64,000 bases of DNA from Lineus longissimus (GCF_910592395.1 NC_088309.1:7568501-7632500), one strand, 5' to 3'; shown: positions 12,106 to 23,562, counted from the stretch's first letter. The notes: generated by a model from the sequence alone, not told the origin. A program made the numbers and translations.

Positions 12106-12933
12106 GAGGAAAAGAAGAAATCTCGATTGACACCTGCTCATCATTATTACTTGTAGCCTAAAGAAAAATCCTGGGCTGTCTGAGGTGCGATCCACATCAA
12201 CCGCATCATCATAACGGGCAGAGATGAAATACATTTTGAAGGTCTTGCAATCAAAATTACGTCTTTTCACCTATTTCAAAATTAGTTTCGTAACCTGCTA
12301 TTAGTTTTTCTGATGTACATTTCTTCAGAAAGTGCGTATGACAGTGATTGTTGACGAGGTCTCATGGATGAACCTATATATGTATAATCAGGCCCCGTTG
12401 TTCATTTGCAATTTCACTTGAGTGAGTCAGTCCACCCACGACTCAGGAAATATGAGAGAAAACAAGCACTTTTAGCGATTCACCAGTACTTAATTTAAAC
12501 AACGGATTTTATTGTTTAGTCGTTATGAGGTCCTCGCTCATTGTATGGGAGACGATAGGTTCTCAAAAGTATACAATGTAATACGGTTCAGTCGTTATTA
12601 CCATTTCATTTTCTTTAATATCTTTGATAATATAGGATTCCTTTTATGTCATCCTTTTTAATGTTTCATTGCTTTCGCCCACGACCTTGCAGAAAGTCAT
12701 AAAAATCGACAGCACCGAAATGGTACCGTGGTGAAATAATATTTCGGCATGTAGATGAATGCATCAAAACGATACATAGTGAATCAAACTTAAGCACTTA
12801 ATGACACTGTTTTAGCGGTTGGACAAGCAGATGTCCGAAAACTACTGTTCGACTCTGACAAAGCTAAGAGATTGATAGCCAATCGATGCATATACTTGAA
12901 CTTGTGTGTCATTTTAGCATTGTGTACAATGTC

Positions 12934-13769
12934 TATGGGCGGTTATTTCCGCATTAAATGATGTCCTAAAACGCATCTTTATAACTGGCGACTCGTGTGT
13001 GTGTGTAGAGCAACCCGTGCGTACAGAGCAAAACGCGCGTATCTAACTCGCGACCCCTACAAAGAACATAACGCGAATGTATAACTACTGTCGCATAAAC
13101 GTGCCGTCGGATAACTAGTGTCGGATAACTACTGTCGCATAAACGTGCCGTCGGATAACTAGTGTCGGATAAGTGCTGTCGGATAACTGCTGTCGCATAT
13201 AAGGTTCCTCAGCCTCCCGCATCGCGGCGCTAGTTATTATTACTTTTGTTCTAAGCGACGTAATCCCGAGTTTGAGACAGAAGAGAAAAATCACAGATGA
13301 AAACCATGAAAATCACAGATTCCTCTAAATTTACCTGTCGTTCTATACATATTTCCACCTCAACGAGAACGCGCTTAACACGGTCTGCTAAGTGCAAAAG
13401 CAAGGCCATTTGAAGTGCGCCTACTACATTACAGTTACCAATTGGTAAATCGTATGTCGCTTAGAGCAAAAACAATAATCATCAAGACACAAGAGCGCCG
13501 CGATGCGGGAGGCTGAGGAACCTTATATGCGACAGCAGTTATCCGACAGCACTTATCCGACACTAGTTATCCGACACTAGTTATCCGACGGCACGTTTAT
13601 GCGACAGTAGTTATACATTCGCGTTATGTTCTTTGTAGGGGTCGCGAGTTAGATACGCGCGTTTTGCTCTGTACGCACGGGTTGCTCTACACACACACAC
13701 ACACACACGAGTCGCCAGTTATAAAGACGCGTTTTAGGACATCATTTAATGCGGAAATAACCGCCCATA
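12934..13769. mobile_element. Long palindromic (foldback) element 1
   Basis: Left arm about 12934-13262 and right arm about 13456-13769 are near-perfect inverted copies around a spacer of about 190 bp. Ends are TATGGGCGGTTATTTCC and its complement. AATGTC flanks both sides (12928-12933 and 13770-13775), a 6-bp target duplication. Inside the arms, units of the type GTCGGATAACTAGT and GTCGCATAAACGTGCC recur; the left arm has an extra unit. A TG/CA microsatellite lies within each arm. No protein-coding frame. Confidence 0.8.
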
Positions 13770-14289
13770 AATGTCGGAATAGTCGTAAACATGCTGGAGA
13801 GAACAGGTGCTTTAATCTCGACAGTGTCATAACTGATGAGGTCAAACTTCACGTCCAAGATGGGAGTATAGGTGGTGCAGGTGGACGACACCATGGCGGA
13901 GAACTGGTATGGCTATTGAATTGATGCAATCAATAAATCGCTGTTGATGCAGAGAGAGTGACTCAAGACGCATCGGTGGAGTCCCTAAACTTAGTGTCAA
14001 GTCCTGGAACACCCATCTGACATGTTTTGGCAGCTGGATGATCCTTAGGCAGATCATCAGTTGCGAACCAAGGGTCTGACGTATTCCTCTCGAGTGGGGA
14101 AGAATCCCGGACAGAATGCATGTGTTGCTGTGCCAAGATCGATCACGAGCTCGCACCAGTACGCCGAGGCCGAACTTAACTATTCAAATGAAAGGAGGGG
14201 GTGGGTTTTTCCTTCTATGTGTTTGTTCTTCTTTACCATATTTATAAAAAGTATTTTTCTGAAAGTGTTTAAAGTTTTTCTTAGCGCGC

Positions 14290-14500
14290 ACAACTCTTGG
14301 CACGGGAAGCTTTTCTCCGCGCGCCTCTAGTGCACCCGATGTCGCGGCTTCACGCCACCCGATCGTCGTCACCAGTGTTCTATCGGGTTTACCCCAGGGT
14401 AATCGAGACCGCCTGCGCAGCGCGTCGCCGATGAATCGAGTTGCAGAAAGATGATCGCTGCACGGAGGGCTCGCTTGGGCACAGGCGAAAAGAGACATTA
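14290..14500. other. GC-rich block without recognised gene
   Basis: Noticeably richer in G+C and CpG than its surroundings. It contains a minus-strand open frame of about 100 codons with no recognisable motif. It could be a small CpG-rich element or a repeat fragment; I see no RNA-gene signature. Confidence 0.35.
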
Positions 14501-14758
14501 CATTTATTTGCCCTTGCCGGTTTAGGCCCTATCGACGCACATGAAAGCTGTAGGGGTCCATGTTATCAAGATTTGTCCTGATAACGCTTTGATAAGAAAG
14601 TAGAACAGCGGGAATTTAGCTCAAGGTGCGTGCGGGCTTTGTAGAACGGGGCTTGGCCTGAATTCTTTTGCGGGGTAAGGGGTAAAAACCTAATGGACCA
14701 AGTGTATCCTTTAAAACGGGAAGTAAGAAATACAAAGTTAATGCATTGAAATGTTGTC

Positions 14759-14764
14759 TTTATT
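14759..14764 (-). terminator. Polyadenylation signal of peptide gene C
   Basis: AATAAA on the minus strand about 105 bases downstream of the member C stop codon at 14870. Confidence 0.5.
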
Positions 14765-14869
14765 ATGTTTTAACATTTGTGACATGTTCTAAAAATTGAT
14801 TTCCCCCTCACGGAAGTTGAAATTAGGTCTTTGGAATTGCAGGCTATGCATGAGTGCAGAGAGCGGGAA

Positions 14870-15534
14870 TTAATCGTCGTAAAGACATTTGACGCAAGCT
14901 CCAACACACTTTTTCAGCTGTTCTTTATAGTTCTTGGACCTTTGATTAACCTCACCCCACTCGAGGATAAATTCACAAGCTGCCCTCATCTGCTTCTTAG
15001 TCATGGATTCTGCCATTATACAGAGTGCACTATATTTCGTTCTCGCGAAAGCCGACGAGGCTAGTACCAGTCCGACCAAGAGGAAAATCTACAAGAAGAA
15101 GCGGAGCCAAAGATAAATTCAGTACATACACACATACATATGTCGTACACGTTTGTCAGTACCTAAGCTACCCCTGCAAAGTGTGATCCTGAAACAAACA
15201 ACGTTTAAAAGTGCCGGGGAGGCTATTCAAATTCACAGGAGAACCGGATGAGAAACTACGACCTCCCAAATTTGTCCAGGTTTCCTTTACAGATGAGCTG
15301 GCAAGCTTTGTAGATAGCGTGCCGTGGATTGCGCTTTGGTTGTTAGCATATAATGCCATTGAAATACATTTACATCCGAAAAATTTATTCAAGCCTCAAA
15401 AAAAAAATATCCACGTTTATCCTTAAGAGTATCAACCCACATCTGTTTGATTGTTTTATATAACAGATGGTAACAAGAACCCGCGGAACATATAGATGAA
15501 TTGTCTTTTGAAGTTTATTGGCACTTACCAGCAT
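14870..15534 (-). CDS. Small secreted cysteine peptide, array member C (74 aa), relocated start codon
   Basis: Exon 2 is 14870-15088, after a TGTAG acceptor. Exon 1 aligns base for base with that of A and B, but the ancestral ATG is AGG here (15541-15543). The fourth codon, ATA/ATC in A/B, has become ATG (15532-15534), so translation can begin in frame three codons later. The new N-terminus MLIFLLVGLVLASSAFA is still a convincing signal peptide. The mature part, about 57 residues, has SALCIMAESMTKKQ, the core ACEFILEWGEVNQR, and cysteines spaced C-x14-C-x22-C-x3-C-x2-C, one more than in A or B. Function unknown. I assume use of the new start; the upstream region keeps the CCAAT box but has a weak TATA position. 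Confidence 0.72.
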
Positions 15535-15639
15535 TTTTTCCCTTGCTTCTTTATGCCTTTTTCCTTATCGCACGATAGTCCAGAATGTTCTTTCAGAGGA
15601 GACGTTTCTCGATTGATTCGTGGCCACTTGGTTGTAGTT

Positions 15640-15690
15640 CTGGATACATCGTAGAGACAGCGGAACCTCAATAAAATGGCCAATGGGGTG
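15640..15690 (-). promoter_or_regulatory. Upstream block of peptide gene C, CCAAT kept, TATA degraded
   Basis: Minus strand: CCCATTGGCCATTTTATTGAG, then CCGCTGTCTCTACGATG, homologous to the A and B promoters. Where A has TTATAAGG and B has CTATAAGAAG, C reads TGTATCCAGAA, so the TATA box is changed. Confidence 0.45.
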
Positions 15691-15944
15691 TTTGAAACAT
15701 AATTGACACCTGCTCATCATTCCAATCGATAAAGGCCTAATACGCCCGAAACAGAGACGGAGCAGTATACGAATGTATACCTACTAACAGGCAACAAAAT
15801 CTAAACAAAACTCAATAAAACAAATCTTTAATTTTCTGAAACTAGTATATTTCAAATTAATTTAAGACATCCTTACAAATAAAATATTGTAAGACGACGA
15901 GAATTCTGGATGTGACAGGAATGTTCAAGAGGAATCAGATGTCA

Positions 15945-15987
15945 TCATCATCATCGTCTTCGTCATCGTCGTCCTCCTCTTCATCAT
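15945..15987 (+). repeat. TCA/TCG/TCC trinucleotide repeat
   Basis: Imperfect run of TCN triplets (TCATCATCATCATCGTC type). The short poly-Ser frame across it is a by-product. Confidence 0.7.
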
Positions 15988-16273
15988 GTGTTAGGATCGT
16001 TGCCACATATGTTTGTAAATATTTTTTCTTTGAAATTAATGTCGTATTTTACACTTTCCTTCCGAATAACATTAGGCTTTTATCAGGAATGCCAGACTGG
16101 AATCATGTATAGTACATGTATAAGACTACTTCTGAATAACGTTAGGCTTTTATGATAATGGTAATTTCGATGTCATCCTCCTTCCAAACGTTAACTTTTT
16201 CTCAGAGAGGCAATTTCGGTGTCACACGCCTTTCAAATAACGTGATGCTTTCATCAGAAAGGCCACATAGACC

Positions 16274-17258
16274 TATGGCAAGCCAAAGCGGAATTTATTC
16301 AAGACTTTAGAATTACCATTCAAGAAGTTAAATATAAGTTCAAGAAGGAAATATATGTTCAAGACTAAAATATGTTCAACCTTGAATCAAATGTTTTCAA
16401 CCTTGAATAAAATATGTTCAACCTTGAATAAAATATGTTCAACCTTGAATAAAATATGTCCAACCTTGAACAAAATATATTCAACCTTGAACAAAATATA
16501 TTCAAGACTCACGTGACCATATTCAAGACGCACGTGACCACAAAATTGATGACGTAGAGCGTAGAATCTGTGGTACTTCTGATGCGTTCTGTTTCACGAC
16601 ATGATTAATTGCCTGTATAGCCTAAACACTCAAACATGTCAAAAGACAACGAGAATCCGATACAGTGGTGTCGGCCTTAAGAATGAAAGGTGAGAGGCAT
16701 TGCGCATTTTGAACCTATAATTTGCCTGATATGTCTGTGAAACATGTATCGACTCTGACATTCACTCGGCATCCATGTCATGATGTGTAGGATTACAGTA
16801 CATGTCAGGTGTAGGCGGCTAGGTACGTGTACAACCATGTGTCAAAACCTCGTGCGAACAATTCGAGCTCCGAAACGCAACACAAGTACCATGGGTTCGG
16901 GAAAGTCCGGACGCGGGTTCGGGAAAGTCCGTAAAGCATCAAAACATGAGCAACTACGTCATCAATTTTGTGGTGACGTGCGTCTTGAATATGGTCACAT
17001 GAGTCTTGAATATATTTTGTTCAAGGTTGAATATATTTTGTTCAAGGTTGGACATATTTTATTCAAGGTTGAACATATTTTATTCAAGGTTGAACATATT
17101 TTATTCAAGGTTGAACATATTTTATTCAAGGTTGAAAACATTTGATTCAAGGTTGAACATATTTTAGTCTTGAACATATATTTCCTTCTTGAACTTATAT
17201 TTAACTTCTTGAATGGTAATTCTAAAGTCTTGAATAAATTCCGCTTTGGCTTGCCATA
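16274..17258. mobile_element. Long palindromic (foldback) element 2 with GTTCAA tandem units
   Basis: Arms of about 280-300 bp (16274-16550 and 16960-17258) are inverted copies. Ends are TATGGCAAGCCAAAGCGGAA and its complement. The flanks TAGACC (16268-16273) and AAGACC (17259-17264) look like a 6-bp target duplication with one change. Within the arms a unit of the type ATGTTCAACCTTGAATAAA of 21-22 bp repeats at least five times. The long plus-strand frame at 16780-17145 is an artefact of this repeat. Confidence 0.78.
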
Positions 17259-17403
17259 AAGACCACAGCATTACAGGCCCACTTCTGTTCGTGGACTTGG
17301 TACTTATTTCAACTTCCAGCGGCTGTTCTCCAGATGTCATTAGGCGGGTCGGCGAATTTAATTAATTCAGTTTGCAACATACAATCCGCGCGTTTCATTA
17401 TGT

Positions 17404-17530
17404 TCTATTTCAGATTACATTCGACACCTGTTTCCACGCAATCTAACACTAACGTCTCATGTTCCAAGAACGCTGATTTGTCGCACCCCACTCGAGTATA
17501 AACTGACAAGTATCCAACATTTCAGCCCCA
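17404..17530 (-). pseudogene. Relic of a small cysteine peptide gene (array member D)
   Basis: The minus strand encodes TCQFILEWGATNQR at about 17475-17520, a clear match to the core ACEFILEWGEVNQR of member C. Shortly after it the frame meets a stop (near 17451). A cysteine-containing tail resembling the family C-terminus appears downstream in another frame, so at least one frameshift is present. No exon 2 acceptor with a signal-peptide segment and no exon 1 were found upstream. Best read as a truncated, frameshifted copy. Confidence 0.6.
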
Positions 17531-17539
17531 CCCTCGCGG

Positions 17540-19480
17540 TTTGGGTGAGACAACCAATACCTCCAGTTAAGTATTAATTCCTTAAATGAAAATAAAAGCA
17601 GTATACTTGAAATAAACCTTTATTTCTCTGAATCCGGAATATTTTTACATTCTTTTAATGAAGGACGACGATATTGACATGATGCAACAATTGAGGACAA
17701 TGTAGGGTATGAATCAGTAATTGTTTTACTGAACCGCCAGGAGTAGACTATACAGGGTGTTCCATTCAGTCTGGTGTTAGCCAAATTCACCTCAGTCTTT
17801 TCTCAGGCAGCTGCTAAGACAGCAGCTGCAAATTGGTTCGTCCTTAAACACTTCTTTAAAACGATGATCCGCGGTAACCTCATCAAAAAGTAAATAGAAT
17901 GAGGCCTCATTACTTTTAATTGATTTCCAATTTTCCCAACAATCAACAAACAGGAAAAGCCAAGATGGCTGACAGGTGACTTCCTGTCTGAGGATGTGAT
18001 GGAAAATTACTAATATTGATAGGCAAATATTAAAAATATGTTTTTGCTGACCATTCGGGGATTTTTTTCAAGTAACGTGAATAGGGCCTACGTAGTTTGG
18101 ATATCTTTTCTTGGGAGAACGATACGCGTGTACATTAATGGCGGCAGGGACATAAATCAGATATGGCCGATAAATTACCCCGCGCATAAACCTTTCTTAA
18201 AATATATCCCCTGCGAAAACCTACCGTAAAATCTGGCCGTAAAATTTCGTCTCAGCCAATTAGGAACAGATGACGGTTTGTTTTCGACCGAATCTTTTTC
18301 GGGTCGATTTTACGGCGGATAAAAAAATTTCGCGGCAGGTTTACGGAGTAATTAATTCTAGATTCAACAATCTGAGACTGCTCTGAATATTAAATTTAAG
18401 CATGTGCGTATTATGTACATGGTCGTTTTGTGCCATTTAACATGTTCAATATTTGGATAAACAATTGGTTGGCAACACCAAGTTATCTGATTGTCATGAC
18501 GTCATGATAGGGCTTGGCCTTTGTTTCGATTTTATAGTAATTTATCATCCGGTGTCAGATGGGTGAAACTAGAGTATATACACGCTTTACCCAACGCATC
18601 CGCTCATAATGAATGACGTCTGACCTTCTGACAAGGTCCAGAATCGCAACAACACCCTTACCGACAGGTCACAAAATAGAATTTATGTATTGGTAAGCCT
18701 AGTATTCTGTACGTTGATAACAGTATGTCTTACTGGTTTAAAACGAAAACAAATATTAAAGGTAAAAAAAGATGTACGTGGCCATCACCATTATAATTTC
18801 GTTTTCACTCGACAAATATCCAAGACAACATCTTTTTTTCATGTTTTTGTTACTACTAGCCTCGTTTCAGGAGACTTACTTTCGGTGAATTCCACTGTTG
18901 TAGGCATGCAAGGTCATCGCCTGGATCGAGGTCGGCAGAAAGAAGTGAGTATGCATGCGCACAAAACAAAGATTGCGCCTGTTTCGAAATGATGAATATC
19001 CTAACGATGCAAAATGGAGAAAATTAGCCCATTCATAATGTTCTATTCACAATTCTCTAGTCTTTGAATAGAGAACAATGTGATGCTTGATTTTCCCCAT
19101 TTTATTTACGAGCTGTTCATGCGGTGTCTGTTGCGGATAAACTCCAATACCAGCAAGCAAACACTGGGGGAAAACATATCCTGAAAAATCCTGTATATGA
19201 AGGCTGGTACATTGATGGCGATGTAGGCGGCTTGATTCAAGTTTTGTCAACATGTCAACCGAAATCAGTTTCTGTTTAATTTATGGCAAAATAGGCTACT
19301 TATAATGAAAGTCCATGGGGAACTTTGACATGTCTGGATGCAATGCATTATGCATGTACACAAGTAACACCAAGTATAGTAATACCAGTAGAGCGCCTCG
19401 CATATCAATCTTAGAAGTTACTCCGCAATGTATATATGAAATTGGTTACAAAGTATCATATTTCATCCATCCACCAATCG
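17540..19480. other. Spacer inside the peptide array, no gene seen
   Basis: Minus-strand AATAAA at about 17611-17616 could be a leftover 3' end of another array copy. Otherwise there are only short frames. A sequence near 19044-19082 (CACAATTCTC...AGAGAACAATG) recurs near 40312-40343, so it belongs to a dispersed repeat. Confidence 0.35.
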
Positions 19481-19494
19481 CCTCCTTTCTTGAT

Positions 19495-21056
19495 CTACAT
19501 TAAATACCCATCCCACTCCTTTTGTAAAATTTCGGCAAATGCGTAATCAAGACCGCTATCCATACTTCGTCTTCGTCTACCACCGCATTGCTCCATTACA
19601 CACCTGTTTCTGCATTGGACTACTTGACTTCGACTCTTGGCTCCCATCTCGCACATAAACTCACAGGCGTCCATGGTGTCTTTCCGACTTCCGCCGCTGC
19701 ACCCTCCTCTCTTAACCCTGCGAGACCGCGATACCGTGGGGCAAATTATCAGGAGTCCGATTATAAGTAGACTTATCTAGAAAGAGAAAATGGAGAAGTG
19801 GTTTACCATGATGCCGCGTGGAGGGGAAAAAATTCCGATGGGAAATAGTCTGTTGTCATTGGGACAATAAAACGAATGTACATGTTGGGACCTGATAGTT
19901 TTAATAATCATGCACAAAGATAAGGAAACGTCGCCTCGAAAACCAACTGCAGAAAGGCCTGAAAAAGGAAGTTGGATTGGCTTCTTTAAAAGTCAAAGTT
20001 CGTTCCTTCAAAATTTCAATAGAATCAGAGATTCCCAAAATAATATGTTAATACTGATAACAACGATGTCGTGCAGACCGATATACAAATACTTCTTTAG
20101 CCTCAACTCTGTGACGAGTCTGAACAAAAACATATTCAAAATATGTTCGATATCTCACATTCTTTCGACCATCGGCCATAACACGGTTTTCCTCTATCCC
20201 TATTCCGCTTCCGTAAACGATTCAGCAGAAAATCCGTTTTAAATCCCTAATAAATCTCATGAATGGGATAATTCGGAAGAAGATGCGTGAAGATTCACCA
20301 GTAAGTGTATATCGTCCGTCCAGAACCGATCCGACACCTTTATAGAAATTGGTCATTAGTGTCATGGTAATTTATCTCACCTGTATATATCTCTAGGGGA
20401 ATCCAGAAGTCTTTAGCTGATAAATATCATATCAGTCGGAGATGTATGACAAGACATTTTTCTCACTTACTGCAGTCTGACTTGCTTTATAGTTGTCAGG
20501 GCAGAAAAGCGACGATGAAGAAATATGGTAAAGAAAGTAAGCAAATGAGCTTCTTTCGACTTTACCCCGAGAATACTTTTAAATCCTTTTAAAGATTTCG
20601 GTAATCAGGCCTTGCATGCAAGTCATATGCCTCTTAGGAAGGGTTACACCGTATACAAGACAATTCTGCTTTTGGCAATGACATGAATTCTTATTCGCAA
20701 GTATTATATCCCTGTATAGAATTATTAAAAAGCAATACATTGCGCTACTTCCGTAACCGCAACTATCATATATACAGTTAGCCACTTCCGTAACAATTCG
20801 ATGATTTGAGAAAGACCATCATTATCCGTACCCAGTATACACGAACTCTTTTAATGAAAGAAACGACTTATCACGGCATCCTTATACGTATTCGGATAGA
20901 AATGTACACAAACTTCGTCCTCTTTCTACAGAATTTGATCCGTATATGTATATGAATCCTTGATAAGTCGCTGTTCTCAACCTCCCTATTTGGCGAACTC
21001 AACTTTTCTCCATGGGTAAACTTTGGTCTGCTTACTGTGTGAGCAGCATTTTTCAT
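19495..21056 (-). CDS. Six-cysteine secreted peptide precursor, divergent array member E
   Basis: Exon 2 (19495-19776, after a TTTCTAG acceptor) encodes ISLLIIGLLIICPTVS, the hydrophobic half of a signal peptide with the same phase-0 split as A-C. Next come a furin-type site RVKR, a six-cysteine segment spaced C-x11-C-x3-C-x12-C-x3-C-x4-C, and GGRRRR, then an acidic tail ending in GYLM. The phrase DACEFMCEMG aligns with ACEF.LE.GE of A and C. C-x3-C-x12-C-x3-C is the spacing of a helical hairpin with two disulfides (alpha-hairpinin type). Gly before a basic run can signal C-terminal amidation. A candidate exon 1 at 21036-21056 (MKNAAHT, GTAAGC donor) fits phase 0 and would complete the signal peptide, but its assignment is weak because of a 1.26 kb intron and no TATA. 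Exon 2 is much surer than exon 1. Confidence 0.55.
20862..20981. mobile_element. Short MITE-like copy with GTTGAGAACAGCGA terminus
   Basis: The right end AAGTCGCTGTTCTCAAC matches the inverted terminus of the element at 22973-23101. Both carry inverted CCTTATACGTAT-type segments inside. The left terminus is shortened. Confidence 0.5.
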
Positions 21057-21099
21057 GCTTTGATTACTAATCCTTTTCTGCCTTTAGCAGAGACACCAA

Positions 21100-22960
21100 T
21101 CACTTTGCCAATCAACACTAGCCACGATCGTAGAGCCAATGAGGAGTGCACTCGAAGCTGTCAATTGGAACATGTCTAGAGCAAATACTGTCATATTAAG
21201 TCGTTCAGAAATATTAATCGTGGCCACTGCATAGACAGGGGCATCGGGAGACCTAACGCATTGGTAATAGAAGCATGTCTTTTACATTATACATGTAGTG
21301 TCGACGATGACCAAAACGGTATATTCAAAGAATTTCACAAAAAAATACCAAGTTCACAAATTCACATTAAAGTTAACCTTACCATGGCAAGTTTTAAAAA
21401 GGACTAATATCTTTCAGATATCACGGATCTACATCAGTGCTAAAATCGAGGTAAACAAAGCAACTACTAGTATATTGTACATGTTGTATTAGGTAAAATA
21501 TCTACAAAATGTTTTAATTGAACAATATTCTAATTTTGGAAAAGGCTAAATCGTCGGAACGTTTACCTAAACTCATAACATGCATTAGATTTGTCGACTA
21601 TCCATTTATATTTATATATAAAAAAGACATTGAATTATTCAAAAATCTTATATCGGACTGGTACACAAGGGACTTAATCAAGAATTCGCCAAAGAGTTGC
21701 TATCACCTTGCATTTACGGCGGTTACCACTGCTTTCGTTATCTCCAGCAGCTTATAGAGTGGTTCGTATTCACTGCGAAAACCTCGTGCAAGTGTTGGTA
21801 CAATGAATGATTTCCATTGTCATCTGGCCTTTCTCAGTTTTCATTATTAGTCGTAATTGCCTCTTACGAATATTAGATTGGTTTGGCCAAATTTCTCACT
21901 TCGGGTGCGAAACCTAATTTTGATCGCGATTTCCGTTATACGATTCGGTACGAAACCAGTGTAACACAGATAATTACGTTTTAGAAGATAGATTCAAGTA
22001 TATATTCCCCTCTTATCTTACGAGATCACTCTATTCGTTGACCACAACGATTGTACAATGCTTATGTTTTTGTGTGGACATCTTTTAATGTGACACTGAC
22101 TCGCTATTCAGTTTGATCAGTGTCTTACAAAGAATTTATTTGAAAGACTCGGTTATGATATACATGTACATTGTAGTTTCATCGTATCCGGTGTTGTCTA
22201 CCATTACATGATGCACACACTAAGACAGAACCGTTCATTGCCAGCATAGGCCCATAAAACTGAGAACCACCCCTCACCTTTCTATTCGTAATAGGAACAG
22301 TGCATGACCGTATACTGTTGGTTATAGTATCAAGGACTGACCCCTTAACAAAGGTCGTCCTTTCGAATCAAGCTATGTATAGGCCTAAATACTTCAAGAC
22401 GGTAAATGATTCTCAGTGTTCCTCACGACAATAAATGCTCAGAGAGTCCATGTCTGCGGAATTGGTGTACTATGTATTTTTCCCCATAAAGCTATAAGAA
22501 TTATGGTATCCTTCTTCGATGATCTGATTCAAGGTAGCGACAAGGCGAAAATGAAAGCGCGTCAAAGGATTTCTCGGTTTTAAGGGGTAAATTGAATAAA
22601 AGGGCGATTAAACAAAGCATATGACGCGCTCTGACATCTCACTGAAGGCTCTTTTGTGAGTGTCAGCTAAAAGAAGCGGCTATCGTTACTGAAACCCTAC
22701 TCAATAACCGCGCTCATCTCCCTCAATGCGATTGCGATTGTAATCGGATTGTCGCGGCTATAAATCAAACAGTAGTGTAATTCATCCCACGGCGGCAAAA
22801 AAACCACTGAACAAAAGCTGACTGCAAAAAGCCGCAGCTTACAGCAGCGTAGATTGCATGCCAGATTCCGAGCTTGCCAAAAATTAATGACCGGGAGCAT
22901 GTTTCCAAAATATGAATCAAAATAGTGGTGAAATTCGTCAGACTCAACAAATGTTTGGCC
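21100..22960. other. Intergenic DNA, no gene recognised
   Basis: Inverted CCAAT-like motifs cluster at about 21097-21175 (CTCATTGGC, GATTGGCAAAG, GATTGGTG on the minus strand) just upstream of the candidate exon 1 of peptide E and may be its promoter. The rest has only short frames. Confidence 0.35.
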
Positions 22961-22972
22961 TCATTTTAAGAG

Positions 22973-23101
22973 GTTGAGAACAGCGAATTATCGTGGATCC
23001 TTATACGTATACGGATAAAACTCTGTAGTAAAAAGGACTCATTTTGTGTCCATTTCGATTCGTATACGTATAAGGGTCCGAAATAAGTCACTGTTCTCAA
23101 C
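22973..23101. mobile_element. MITE-like element, TIR GTTGAGAACAG(C/T)GA
   Basis: GTTGAGAACAGCGA at the left and TCACTGTTCTCAAC at the right are inverted. Inside, CCTTATACGTATACGGAT and its near complement also pair. About 129 bp and no coding capacity. A second copy lies at 20862-20981. Confidence 0.6.
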
Positions 23102-23562
23102 AGGACTCAGCCTGCAAAGACTCATAACAACAAATGGCATAAAAACATGACATTACGTGGCGTCCATGCATGTAAACGCATATGTATAGCGCTGCTCTAT
23201 GGAAATAAGTTCGTTCCTCATGTTACAAGTGACAACGTGAATTCTATGTGAATGGCCCAGCCTAAAATGCTGTTCTCTCAGTCAAGGTCAGCAGACTGAC
23301 TTTCTGAGCGAGAGAAGACATTTTAAAACTACGCCAAGAAGCGACTGATCGTTTTACTCATAAATTTTTTTTTGGGTAATAAGCGATGTGCGAATTAAAT
23401 TTAATTCATGTCTTGCCATGTCAACGTCCCCACCTTAAATTTTCCTAGAATTATTGGCTGCGGAAGCATCGATAGACGACCGGAAATCTAAATGGTGAAG
23501 TTTACTCAAGGTACTTAATTTGTTGTTATGTAAACGACAAAAAGACACTGCAGATTGGCGGC

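Noticed and set aside
13842-14498. Two minus-strand frames of 104 codons near the GC-rich block
   Set aside because: Considered as transposon or retroelement fragments; no reverse transcriptase, transposase or integrase motif could be seen.
16780-17145. Plus-strand open frame of 121 codons ending in repeated FKVEHIL
   Set aside because: It lies in the right arm of foldback element 2; the protein repeat is the GTTCAAGGTT DNA repeat read in frame.
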